A stretch of DNA of 64,000 nucleotides from Mercurialis annua. Lineage: Eukaryota; Streptophyta; Magnoliopsida; Malpighiales; Euphorbiaceae. The stretch is taken from assembly GCF_937616625.2 (NCBI RefSeq), contig NC_065572.1, positions 44,047,653-44,111,652 of the forward strand. Reading direction: 5' to 3'. Shown here one piece after another: positions 25,601 through 39,440 of the stretch (position 1 is the first letter of the stretch; the number at the start of each line of letters is the position of its first letter). Below the pieces are notes generated by a model. The model searched no databases. It was not told where the DNA came from and saw only the letters and a program-made list of their open reading frames with translations. A program made the position numbers and the translations under genes.

Positions 25601-26177
25601 CACTTTTCACGCACAATTTGCGTAATATAACCTAACCATGTTATATAATTGGAACGACGCGTTAGATATACTTGTGACGCGACATACTAATCTAGCATCA
25701 ATTTTTACACACACTTTGCGTAATATAAATCAAACATGCTTAGGTAATCGCAACGACGCGTTAAAGGGACTTGAGACGCGACATACTAATCTAGCGTGAC
25801 TGTTCACACACACTTTGCGTAAAATAACCTAAACATGCTTAGGTAATCCAAACGACGAGCTATAGAGACTTCAGACACGACATACTAATCTATTGTCACT
25901 TTTCACGCACACTTTGCGTAATATAACCTAACCATGCTTAGGGAATCAGAACGACGCGTTAGAGACACTTGTGACGCGAAATAAGCATGGTAATCGATGC
26001 GACACTTTAAAGAAACTTGAAACGCGCCTTACTAATCTAGCGTCACTTTTTACGCATGCTTTGCGTAATATAACCCGACTATGCTTAGGGAATCGGAACG
26101 ACACGTTAAATAGACTTGAGACGCGACATATTTATCTAGCGTCACTTTTCACGCACAGTTTGCGTAATAAAACCTAA
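22603..26177 (-). repeat. Nested higher-order repeat, three to four copies of a ~1131-bp unit
   Basis: Landmarks recur at 22628, 23761, 24892 and 25971 (spacings 1133, 1131, 1079), and the rare string ACGCGATATAAGAATGG at 23223, 24354 and 25433 (1131, 1079). The third unit is short by 52 bp, about one half monomer. By eye, adjacent units differ at only a few positions, far fewer than neighbouring monomers within a unit, which is the mark of recent amplification by unequal exchange. Confidence 0.9.
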
Positions 26178-29100
26178 CCATGCTTAGGTAATCGGAACGA
26201 CGCATTAAAGAGACTTAAAACGCGACATACCAACCTAGCAACAGTGTTCATGCACACATTGCGTAATATAACCTAACCATGCTTAGGTAATCGAAACGAC
26301 GCGTTAAAGAGACTTGTGACGCGACATAAGAATGGTAATCGAAACGACGCATTAAAGAGACTTGAGACGCGACATACAAATCTATTGTCGCTTTTCATGC
26401 ACAATTTAAGTAATATAACCTAACCATGCTTAGGTTATCGGAACGAAGAATTAACGAGACTTGAGACGCGACATACTAATCTTGCGTCACTTTTCACGCA
26501 TACTTTGCGTAATATAACCTAACCATGCTTATTTAATTGGAACGACGCGTTAGATAGACTTGTGACGCGAAATACTAATCTAGCGTCAATTTTTTCGCAC
26601 ACTTTATGTAATATAAATCAAACATGATTAGGTAATTGCAACGACGCGTTAGAGAAACTTGTGACGCGACAATGGTAATCGAAACGACGCGTTAAGGAGA
26701 CTTGAAACGTGCCATACTATCTAGCGTCACGTTTTACGCACGCTTTGCGTATTATAACCTAACTATGCTTAGGTAATCAGAAAGACGCGTTAGAGAAACT
26801 TGTGACGCGAAAATGGTAGTCGAAACGACGCGTTAAAGAGACTTGAAATATGCCATGCTAATCTACCGTCACTTTTTACCGACGCTTTGCGTATTATAAC
26901 CTAACAATGCTTAGGTAATCGGAACAACGCGTTAAAGAGACTTGAGACGCGACATACTTTTCTAGCGTCACTTTTCAGGCACATTTTGCATTATATAACA
27001 TGACCATGCTATGGTAACTGGAACATGCGTTAAAGAGACTTGAGACTTGTAACGTGACATAAGCATGGTAATCGAAACGATGCATTGAAGAGACTTGAGA
27101 CGCGCCATACTAATCTAGCATCACTCTTTACGCATACTTAGCGTAATATAACTTAACCATGCTTAGGTAATCATAACAACGCGTTAATGAGACTTGTGAC
27201 ACGACAAACTAATCCAACGACACTTTTAACGCGCACTTGGCGTAATAAAACATAACCATGCTTTGGCAATCGGAACGACGCGTTAAAGGGACTTGAGACG
27301 CGACATACTAATCTAGCGTCACTTTTCGCGCACACTTTGCGTAAAATAACCTAAACATGCTTAGGTAATCCAAACGACGAGTTATAGCGACTTCAGACAC
27401 GACATACTAATCTATTGTCACTTTTCACGCACACTTTGCGTAATATAACCTAACCATGCTTAGGGAATCCGAACGACGCGTTAGAGACACTTGTGACGCG
27501 AAATAAGCATGGTAATGGATGCAACACGTTAAAGAAACTTGAAACGCGCCATATTAATCTAGCGTCACTTTTTACGCACGCATTGCGTAATATAACCCGA
27601 CTATGCTTAGGGAATCGGAACGACGCGTTACAGAGACTTGATACGCGACATACTAATCTAGCGTAACTTTTCACGCACAGTTTGCGTAATAAAACCTAAC
27701 CATGCTTAGGTAATCGGAACGACGCAATAAAGAGACTTAAAACGCGACATACCAACCTAGCAACAGTGTTCACGCACACATTGCGTTATATAACCTAACA
27801 ATGCTTAGGTAATCAGAACGACGCGTTGGAGAGACTTCTGACGCGACATAAGAATGGTAATCGAAACGACGCGTTAAAGAGACTTGAGACACGACATACA
27901 AATCTATTGTCGCTTTTCATGCACAATTTAAGTAATATAACCTAACCATGCTTAGGTAATCGGAACGAAGCATTAAAGAGACTTGAGACGCGGCATCTAA
28001 TCTAGCGTCACTTTTCACGTACAATTTGCGTACTATAACCTAACCATGTTTATTTAATTGGAACGACGCGTTAGATAGACTTGTGACGCGACATAAGAAT
28101 GGTAATCGAAACGACGCGTTAAAGAGACTTGAGACACGACATACAAATCTATTGTCGCTTTTCATGCACAATTTAAGTAATATAACCTATTCATGCTTAG
28201 GTAATCGGAACTAAGCATTAAAGAGACTTGAGACGCGACATCTAATCTAGCGTCACTTTTCATGCACAATTTGCGTAATATAACCTAACCATGCTTATTT
28301 AATTGGAACGACGCGTTAGATATACTTGTGACGCGACATACTAATCTAGCGTCAATTTTTAAACACACTTTGCGTGATATAAATCAAACATGCTTAGGTA
28401 ATCGCAACGACGCGTTAGAGAGACTTGTGACTCGACATAAGCATGGTAATCGAAACGACGCGTTAAAGAGACTTGAGACGCGCCATACTAATCTCGCATC
28501 ACTTTTTACACAGACTTTCCGTAATATTTAACCTAACCATGCTTAGGAAATCGGAACGATGCGCTAAAGAAACTTGAGTAGCGACATACTTATCTAGCGC
28601 CAGTTTTCACGCACACTTTGCATAATATAACCTAACCATGCTTAGGTAATGGGAACGACGCGTTAAAGAGACTTGAAACGTGCCATGCTAATCTACCGTC
28701 ACTTTTTACCCACGCTTTGCGTATTATAACCTAACTATGCTTAGGTAATCGGAACAACTCGTTAAAGAGACTTGAGACGCGACATACTGTTCTAGTGTCA
28801 CTTTTCAGGCACATTTTGCGTTTTATAACATGACCATGCTATAGTAATCGGAACACGCGTTAAAGAGACTTGAGACTTGTAACGTGACATTAGCATGGTA
28901 ATTGAAACGATGCATTGAAGAAACTTGAGACGCGCCATACTAATCTAGCATCACTCTTTACGCATACTTTGTGTAATATAACTTAACCATGCTTAGGTAA
29001 TCATAACAACGCATTAAAGAGACTTGTGACGCGACATACTAATCTAGCGACTCTTTTAACGCGCACTTGGCGTAATAAAACATAACCATGCTTTGGCAAT

Positions 29101-32100
29101 CGAAACGACGAGTTAAAGGGACTTGAGATGCGACATACTAATCTAGCGTCACTTGTTGCGCACACTTTGCGTAAAATAACCAAAACATGCTTAGGTAATC
29201 CAAACGACGAGTTATAGAGACTTCAGACACAACATACTAATCTATTGTCACTTTTCACGCACACTTTGCGTAATATAACCTAACCATGCTTAGGAAATCA
29301 GAACGATGCGTTAGTGACACTTGTGACGCGACATATGCAGGGTAATCGATGTGACACGTCAAAGAAACTTGAAACGCGCCATACTAATCTAGCGTCGGTT
29401 TTCACGCACACTTTGCGTAAAAGCATGCTTATGTAATCAGAACGACGCGTTAGAAAAACCTGTGACGCAAAAATGGTAATCAAAACGACGGTTTAAAGAG
29501 ACTTGAAACGTGTCATACTAATCTAGCGTCACTTTTTACGCACGCTTTGCGTATTATAACCTAACTATACTTAGGTTATCAGAACGACGCGTTAGAGAAA
29601 CTTGTGACGCGAAAAATGGTAGTCGAAACGACGCGTTAAAGAGTCTTGATACGTGCCATGCTAATCTAGCGTCACTTTTTACCCACGCTTTGCGTATTAT
29701 AACCTACCTATGCTTAGGTAATCGGAACAACGCGTTAAATAGACTTGAGACGCGACATACTGTTCTAGCGTCACTTTTCAGGCACATTTTGCATTATATA
29801 ACATGACCATGCTATGGTAATCGGAACACGCGTTAAAGAGACTTGAGACTTGTAACGTGACATAGGCATGGTAATCGAAACGATGCAGTGAAGAGACTTA
29901 AGACGCGCCATACTAATCTAGCATCACTCCTTACGCATACTTTGCGTAATATAACTTAACCATGCTTAGGTAATCATAACAACGCGTTAAAGAGACTTGT
30001 GACACGACATACTAATCTAGCGACACTTTTAACGCGCACTTGGCGTAATAAATCATAACCATGCTTTGGCAATCGGAACGACGCGTTAAAGGGACTTGAG
30101 ACGCGACATACTAATCTAGCGTCACTTTTCACGCACACCTTGCGTAAAATAACCAAACCATTCTTAGGTAATCAAAACGATGAGTGATAGAGACTTCAGA
30201 CACGACATACTAATCAATTGTCACTTTTCACGGATACTTTGTGTAATATAACCTAACCATGCTTAGGAAATCAGAACGACGTGTTAGAGACACTTGTGAC
30301 GCGACATAAGCATGGTAATCGAAGCGACACGTTAAAGAAACTTGAAACGCGCCATACTAATCTAGCGTCACTTTTTACGCACGCTTTGCTTTATATAACC
30401 TGACTATGCTTAGGGAATCAGAACGACGCGTTAAAGGGACTTTAGACGCGACATACTAATCTAGCGTCACTTTTCACGCACAGTTTGCGTAATATAACCT
30501 AACCATGCTTAGGTAATCAGAACGACACATTAAAGAGACTTGAAACGCGACATAACAACCTAGCAACAATGTTCACGCACACATTGCGTAATATAACCTA
30601 ACCATGCTTAGGTAATCGGAACGACGCGTTAGAGAGACTTGTGACGCGACATAAGAATGGTAGTCGAAACGACGCGTTTAAGAGACTTGAGACACGACAT
30701 ACAAATCTATTGTCGCTTTTCATGCACAATTTAAGTAATATAACCAAACCATGCTTAGGTAATCGGAACGAAGCAATAAAGAGACTTGAGACGCGACATC
30801 TAATCTAGCGTCACTTTTCACGCATTATATGCGTAATATAATCTAACCATGCTTATTTAATTGGAACGACGCGTTAGATAGACTTGTGACGCGACATAAG
30901 AATGGTAATCGAAACGATGCGTCAAAGAGACTTGAGACACGACATACAAATCTATTGTCGCTTTTCATGCACAATTTATGCAATATAACCTAACCATGCT
31001 GAGGTAATCGGAACAAAGCTTTAAAGAGACTTGAGACGCGACATCTAATCTAGCGTCACTTTTCACGCACACTTTGTGTAATATAACCTAACCATGCTAA
31101 TGTAATTGGAACGACGCGTTAGATAGACTTGTGAGGCGACATACTAATCTAGCGTCAATTTTTATGCACAATTTGTGTAATATAAATCAAACATGCTGAG
31201 GTAATCGCAACGACGCGTTAGAGAGACTTGTGACGCGACAAAAGCATGGTAATCGAAACGACGCGTTAAAGAGACTTGAGACGCGCCATACTAATCTAGC
31301 ATCACTTTCTACACAGACTTTGCGTAATATATAACCTAACCATGCTTAGGAATCGGAACGATGCGCTAAAGAGACTTGAGTAGCGACATACTAATCTAGC
31401 GCCAGTTTTCACGCACACTTTGCATAATATAAACTAACCATGCATAGGTAATGGGAACGACGCGTTAAAGAGACTTGAGACACGACATACTAATCTAGCG
31501 TCACTTTTCACGCACACTTTGCGTAAAATAACCTAGCATGCTTATGTAATCAGAACGACGCGTTAGAGAAACTTGTGACGCGACAATGGTAATCGAAATG
31601 ATGCGTTAAGGAGACTTGAAACGTGTCATACTAATCTAGAGTCACTTTTTACGCACGCTTTGCGTATTATAACCTAACTATGCTTAGGTAATCAGAACGA
31701 CACATTAGAGAAACTTGTGACGCGACAATGGTAGTCGAAATGACGCATTAAAGAGACTTGAAACGTGCCATGCTAATCTACCGTCGCTTCTTACCCACAC
31801 TTTGCGTATTATAACCTAACTATGCTTAGGTAATCGGAACAGCGCGTTAAAGATACTTGAGACGCAACCTACTGTTCTAGCGTGACTTTTCAGGCACATT
31901 TTGAGTAGTATAACATGACCATGCTTTGGTAATCGGAACACGCGTTAAAGAGACTTGAGACTTGTAACATGACATAAGCATGGTAATCGAAACGATGCAT
32001 TGAAGAGACTTGAGACGCGCCATACTAATCTAGCGTTCCTCTTTACGCATACTTTGCATAATATAACTTAACCATGCTTAGGTAATCAAAACAACGTGTT

Positions 32101-35100
32101 AAAGAGAATTGTGATTCGAAATACTAATCTAGCGACACTTTTATCGCGCACTTGGCGTAATAAAACATAACCATGCTTTGGCAAAACGACGCGTTAAAGG
32201 GACTTGAGATGCGACATACTAATCTAGCGTCACTTTTCACGCAGACTTTGCGTAAAATAACCTAACCATGCTTAGGTAATCGAAACGACGAGTTATAGAG
32301 ACTTCAGACACGATATACTAATCACGCACACTTTGCGTAATATAACTTAACCATGCATAGGGAGTCAGAACGACGCGTTAGAGACACTTGTGACGCGAAA
32401 TAAGCATGGTAATGGAAGCGACACGTTAAAGAAACTTGATTCGCGCCATACTAATCTAGCGTCACTTTTTACGCACGCTTTGCGTAATATAACCCGACTA
32501 TGCTTAGGGAATCGGAAAGATGCGTTAAAGAGACTTGAGACGCGAAATTCTAATCTAGTGTCACTTTTCACGCACAGTTTGCGTAATATAACCTAACCAT
32601 GCTTAGGTAATCGGAATGACGCATTAAAGAGACTTGAAACGCGACATACAAACCTAGCAACAGTGTTCACGCAGACATTGTGTAATATAAACTAACCATG
32701 CTTAGGTAATCGGAACGACGCGTTAGAGAGACTTGTGATGCGACATAAGAATGGTAATCGAAACGACGCGTTAAAGAGACTTGAGACACGACATACAAAT
32801 CTATTCTCGCTTTTCATGAACAATTTCAGTAATATAACCTAACCATGCTTAGGTAATCGGAACGAAGCATTAAAGAGACTTGAGACGCAATATACTAATC
32901 TAGCGTTACTTTTCACGCACACTTTGTGTAATATAACCTAACCATGCTTATGTAATTGGAACGACGCGTTAGATAGACTTATGATGCGACATACTAATCT
33001 AGCGTCAATTGTTACGTAGACTTTCCGTAATATAAATCAAACATGCTTAGGTAATTGCAACGACGCGTGAAAGAGACTTGAGACGCGCCATACTAATCTA
33101 GCATCACTTTTTACACAAACTTTGCGTATATATAACCTAACCATGCTTAGAAAATCGGAACGATGCGCTAAAGAGACTTGAGTAGAGACATACTAATCTA
33201 GCGCCAGTTTTCACGCACACTTTGCATAATATAACCTAACCATGCTTAGGTAATGCGAACAACGCGTTAAAGAGACTTCAGACGCGACATACTAATCTAG
33301 CGTCACTTTTCATGCACACTATGCGTAAAATAACCTAGCATGCTTATGTAATCAAAACGACGCGTTAGAGAAACTTGTGACGCGACAATGGTAATCGAAA
33401 CAACGCGTTAAGGAGACTTGAAATGTGCCATACTAATCTAGCGTCACTTTTTACGCACGCTTTGCGTATTATAACCTAATTATGCTTAGGTAATCAGAAC
33501 GACGCGTTAGAGAAACTTGTGACGCGAAAATGGAAGTCGAAACGACGCGTATAAGAGACTTGAAACGTGCCATGCTAATCTACCGTCACGATTTACCCAC
33601 GCTTTGCGTATTATAACCTAACTATGCTTAGGTAATTGGAACAACGCGTTAAAGAGACTTGAGACGCGACAAACTTTTCCAGCGTCACTTTTCTGGCACA
33701 TTTTGCGTAGTATAGCATGACCATGCTTTGGTAATCGGAACAGGCGTTAAAGAGACTTGAGACTTGTAACGTGACATAAGTACGGTAATCGAAACGAAGC
33801 ACTGAAGAGACTTGAGACGCGCCATATTAATCTAGCGACACTTTTAACGTGCACTTGGCGTAATAAAACATAACCATTCTTTGGTAATCCTAACGACGCG
33901 TTAAAGGGACTTGAGACGCGACATACTAATCTAGCGTCACTTTTCACGCACACTTTGCGTAAAATAACCTAACCATGCTAAGGTAATCGAAACGACGAAT
34001 TATAGAGACTTCAGACACGACATACTAATCCATTGTCACTTTTCACGCACACTTTGCGTAATATAACCTAACCATGCTTAGGGAATCAGAACGACGCTTT
34101 AGAGACACTTGTGACGCGACATAAGAATGGTAATCGAAGCGACACGTAAAAGAAACTTTAAACGCGCCATACTAATCTAGCGTCACTTTTTACGCACGCT
34201 TTGCGTAATATAACCTGACTATGCTTAGGGAATCGAAACGACGCGTTAAAGAGACTTGAGACGCGACATACTAATCTAGCGTCACTTTTCACGCACAGTT
34301 TGCGTAATATAACCTATTCATGCTTAGGTTATCGGAATACGTATTAAAAAGACTCGAGACGCGACATGCTAATCTAGCGTAACTTTTCACTCACACTTTG
34401 CGTAAAATAACCTAACCATGCCTAGGTAATCGGAACGGCGCGTTAATGACACTTTAGACGCGACATACTAATCTATTATCGCTTTTTACGCACACTTTGC
34501 GTAATATAACCTAACCATGCTTAGGTAATCAAAACGACGCGTTAGACACACTTGTGACACGACATAAGCACAATAATCGAAACGACGCTTTAAAGAGACT
34601 TGACACGCGCCATATTAATCTAGCGTCACTTTTTACGTACGCTTTGTGTATTATAACCTAACCGTGCTTAGGTAATCGGAACGACGCATTAAAGAGACTT
34701 GAGAAGCGACATACTAATCTAGCGTCATTTTTCACGCACACTTTGTGTAATACAACCTATCATGATTAGCTAATCGGAACGACGCTTTAAAGAGACTTTA
34801 GACGTGACATACTAATCTAGCAAATGTTTTCATGCACACATAGAGTAATATAATCTAACCATGTTTTGGTAATTGGAACGACGCGTTAAAGAGACTTGAG
34901 ACGCGACATACTAATCTAGCGTTACTTTTCACGCACACTTTGCATAAATAACCTAACCATGCTTAGGTAATCGGAACGGCTTGTTAAAGACACTTGCAAT
35001 GCGACATACTAGTTTATTGTCACTTTTCACGCACACTTTGCGTAATATAACCTAACCATGCTTTGGTAATTGGAACGACGTGTTAGAGAGAGACTTGTAA

Positions 35101-38100
35101 CGTGACAAAAGCATGGTAATCGAAACGATATGTTAAAGAGACTTAAGACGCGCCATACTTATCAAACGACACTTCTTACGCACACTTTGCGTAATATAAC
35201 TTAACCATGCATAGGTAATAGTAACAACGCGTTAAGGAGACTAGTGACGCAACATGCTAATCTAGCGACCCTTTTATGCGCACTTGGCATAATATAACAT
35301 AACCATGCTTTGGTAATCGGTACGACGCGTTAAAGAGACTCCAGACGTGACATGCTAATCTAGTGTTACTTTTCACGCACACTTTGTGTAGTATAACCTA
35401 ACCATGCTTAGGTAATCAGAACACACATTAAAGGGACTTGAGACGCGACATACTAAACTAGCGTCACTTTTCACGCACACTTTGCATAAAATAACCTAAC
35501 CATGCTTACGTAATCGGAATGACGCGTTAAATAGACTTGAGATGCGACATACTAATCTATTTTCAATTTTTTTAAACACACTTTACGTAATATAACATAA
35601 CCATGCTTAGGTAATCAGAACGACGCATTAGAGACAATTGTGACGCGACATAAGCATGGTAATTGAAACGATGCATTAAAGAGACTTGAAACGCACGCTT
35701 TGCTTTATATAACCTAACCATGCTTAGGTAATCAGAACGACGTGTTAAAGATACTTGAGAGGCGACATACTTATCTAGCGTCATTTTTCACGCACATTTT
35801 GCGTAATATAACCTAACCATGCTTAGGTAATTGGAACGACGCGTTAAAGAGACTTGAGACGCGACATTCTAACCTAGCAACAGTTTTCACGCACACAATG
35901 CTCAATATAACCTAACCATGCTTAGGTAATCGGTACGCCGCATTAAAGAGACTTGAGACGCGACATACTAATCTAGTGTCACTTTTCACTCACACTTTGC
36001 GTAAAATAATCTAACCATGCTTAAGTAATTGGAACGACGAGATTAAGAGACTTCAGACAAAACATACTAATTAATTGTCAATTTTCACGCACACTTTGCG
36101 TATTATAACCTAACCATTCTTTGGTAATCAGAACGACGTCTTAGAGAAACTTGTAACGTGACATAAGCATGGTAATCGAAACAACGCGTTAGAGAGACTT
36201 TTGACGCGACATACTAATCTAGCGACACTTTTAACGCGCACTTTGCGTAACATAACATAACCATTCTTATGTAATCGGAACGACGCGTTAAAGAGACTTG
36301 AGACGTGACATACTAATCTAGCATAACTTTTCACGCACACTTTGCATAAAATAATCTAACCATACTTAGGTAATCGGAACGACGCGTTAAAGAGACTTCA
36401 GACGTGACATACTAATCTAGCGTCACTTTTCATGCACACTTTGCGTAATATAACCTAATCATGCATAGGCAATCGGAGCAACGCATTAAATAGACTTAGG
36501 ACGCGCCATACTAATCTAACGACTTTTCGAGAACACTTTGCGTAATATAACCTAACCATGCTTAGGTAATCGGAACGACGCGTAAAAGAGACTTGAGACG
36601 CAACATACTAATCTAGTGTCACTTTTCACGCACACTTTGCATAATATAACCTAATTATGCTTAGGTAATCGGAACGACGCGTTAAATAGACTTGAGTCAC
36701 GACATACTAATCTAGCGTCACTTTCACACACACTTTGCGTAATATAACCTAACCATGCTTAGGTAATCGGAACGACGCGTTAGAGAGACTTTGACCTGAC
36801 ATAAACATGGTAATCGAAACGACGCGTTAAAGAGAATTGAGACGCGACATACTAATCTAGCGTCACTTTTCACGCAAACTTCGTGTAATAAAACCTAACC
36901 ATGCTTAGGTAATCGGAACGACGCGTTAAAAAGACATGAGACGAGACATTCTAATCCATAGTCATTTTTCACGCACACTTTGCGTAATATGACCTAACCA
37001 TGCATAGGTAATCAAAACGACGCGTTAGCGAGACTTGTGACGCGTCATAAGCATGGTAATCGGAATGACGAGTTAAAGTGACTTGAGACGCGACATACTA
37101 ATCTAGCGTCACTTTTCAGGCACACTTTGCGTAAAATAACCTAACCTTGCTTAGGTAATCGGAACCACACGTTAAAGAGAATTGGGACACAACATACTAA
37201 TCTAGCGTCACTTTTCACGCACACTTTGTGTAAAATAACGTAATCATGCTTAGGTAATCAGAGCAACGCGTAAAAGAGACTTGAGATGCGACATACTAAT
37301 CTATCGTCTCTTTTCACACACACTTTGCATAATATAATCTAACTATGCTTAGGTAATCAGAACGATGCGTTAAAGAGACTTGAAACACGACATACTGATC
37401 TAGTGTAACTTTTCACACACACTTTGCATAATATAACCTAACCATGCTTAGGTAATCGGAACAATGCATTAAAGAGAATTAAGACACGACATACTAATCT
37501 AGCGGAACTTTTCACGCATACTTTACGTAATATAACCTAATTATGCTTAGGTAATAGGAACGACGCGTTAAATATACTTGGGACGCGACATATAAATGTA
37601 TTGTTACTTTTCACGCACACTTTCCGTAAAGTAACCTAACTTTGCGTAATATAACCTAATCATGCTTAGGTAATCGGAACAACGCGTTAAAAAGATTTGA
37701 GACGCAACATACTAATCTATCATCTTTTTTCACGCACAATTTGCGGAATATAACCGACCTATGCTTAGGTAATCAAAACGACGCATTAAAGAGACTTGAA
37801 ACGCGACATACTAATCTAGCGTAACGTTTCACGCACACTTTGCATAATATAACCTAACCATGCTTAGGTAATTGATACAACGCGTTAAAGAGAATTGAGA
37901 TGCGACATACTAATCTAGCGTCACTTTCCAGGCACACTTTGCGTAATATAACCTAACCATGCATATCTAATCTGAACGACACGTTCAGTGTGACGCGACA
38001 TATTAATTTATTGTTACTTTTCACGCACACTTTGCATAATATAACCTAACCATGCTTAGGTAATCGGAACGACGCGTTAAATAGGTTTGAGACGCGACAT

Positions 38101-39355
38101 ACTAATGTATTGCTACTTTTCACGCAGACTTTCCGTAAAGTCACCTAACCATCCTTAGGTAATCGGTACAACGCGTTAAAGAGAATTGAGACTCCACATA
38201 CTAATCTAGCGTCACTTTCCATGCACACTTTGCGTAATATAACCTAACCATGCTTAGGTAATTGGAACGACGCGTTAAAGAGACGTGCGACTCGACATAC
38301 TAATTAATTGTTACTTTTCACGCACACTTTGCGTAATATAACCTAACCATGCTTAGGTAATCAGAACAACGCATTAAAGAGAATTGAGACACGACATACT
38401 TATCTAATCTAGCGTACCTTTGCACGCACACTTTGCGTAATATAACCTCACCATGCTTAGGTAATTGGAACGACGCGTTAAATATACTTGAGACGCAACA
38501 TACTAATGTATTGTTACTTTTCACGCACACTTTCCGTAAAGTAATTTAACGATCCTTAGAAATCGGTACAACACGATAAAGAGAGACGCGACATACTAAT
38601 CTAGCGTCACTATCCACGTACACTTTACTTAATATAACCTAACCATACTTAGGTAATCGGAATGACGAGTTAAATAATGCTAATTTATTGTTAATTTTGA
38701 CGCACAGTTTGCGTAATATAACCAAAGCATGCTTAGGTAATCGGAACAACGCGTGAAAGAGAATTGAGACGCGACATATAATGTATTGTTACTTTTCTCG
38801 CACACTTTTCGGAAAGTGATTTTAGATGGGACATACTAATCTAGCGTTGCTTTTCACGCACACTTTGCGTAAAATAACTTAATCATGCTTCGGTAATCGG
38901 AACAACGTGTTAAAGAGACTTGAGACCTGACATACTGATCTAGCATCTCTTTTCACGCAAACTTTGCGTAATATAACCTAATTGTGCTTAGGTAATCGGA
39001 ACGACGGGTTAAAGAGACTTGAAACACGACATACTAATCTAGCGTAACTTTCTACGCACACTTTGCGTAATATAATCTAACCATGCTTAGGTAATCGGAA
39101 CGACGCGTAAAATAGATTTGAGACGCGGCATACTAATGTATTGTTACTTTTCACGCACACTTTCCGTAAAGTAACCTAACCATCCTTAGGTAATCGGTAC
39201 AACGCATTAAAGAGAATTAAGACACGACATACTAATCTAGCGTCACTTTCCACACACACTTTACGTAATATAACCTAACCATGCATAGGTAATCGGAACG
39301 ACGCGTAAACGAGACTTGAAACGCGACATACTAACCTAGCGTAACGTTTCACGTA

Positions 39356-39440
39356 CATGCTAGCTCCACCAGTCCAAGGCAAAAGCGGATTTCCAGAGAT
39401 ACATCAAAGAATTCCACTCGATCCCAGAAAAGATGTAACC
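39356..39440 (+). other. Non-satellite insert in satA, copy 2
   Basis: Nearly identical to the insert at 12202, at the same position of the same monomer variant and followed by the same ACACTTTGTGCAATATAACC. It has one extra base near the start (GCTCCACCAG against GCCCACCAG) and one substitution (AGGCAAAAG against AGGGAAAAG). The extra base changes the frame, so the 26-codon reading of copy 1 is not preserved. It is part of the segmental duplication. Confidence 0.82.

Noticed and set aside
844..38530. Dozens of 60-90 codon frames on both strands in satA, e.g. 19450-19701 (+) and 25105-25371 (-)
   Set aside because: The monomer is 99 bp, i.e. 33 codons, so any stop-free frame in one monomer stays open in the next. 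The translations repeat the same ~33-residue motif (SDARLVCRVSSLFNAS or LASLFTH.LRNIT) and appear on both strands at once.
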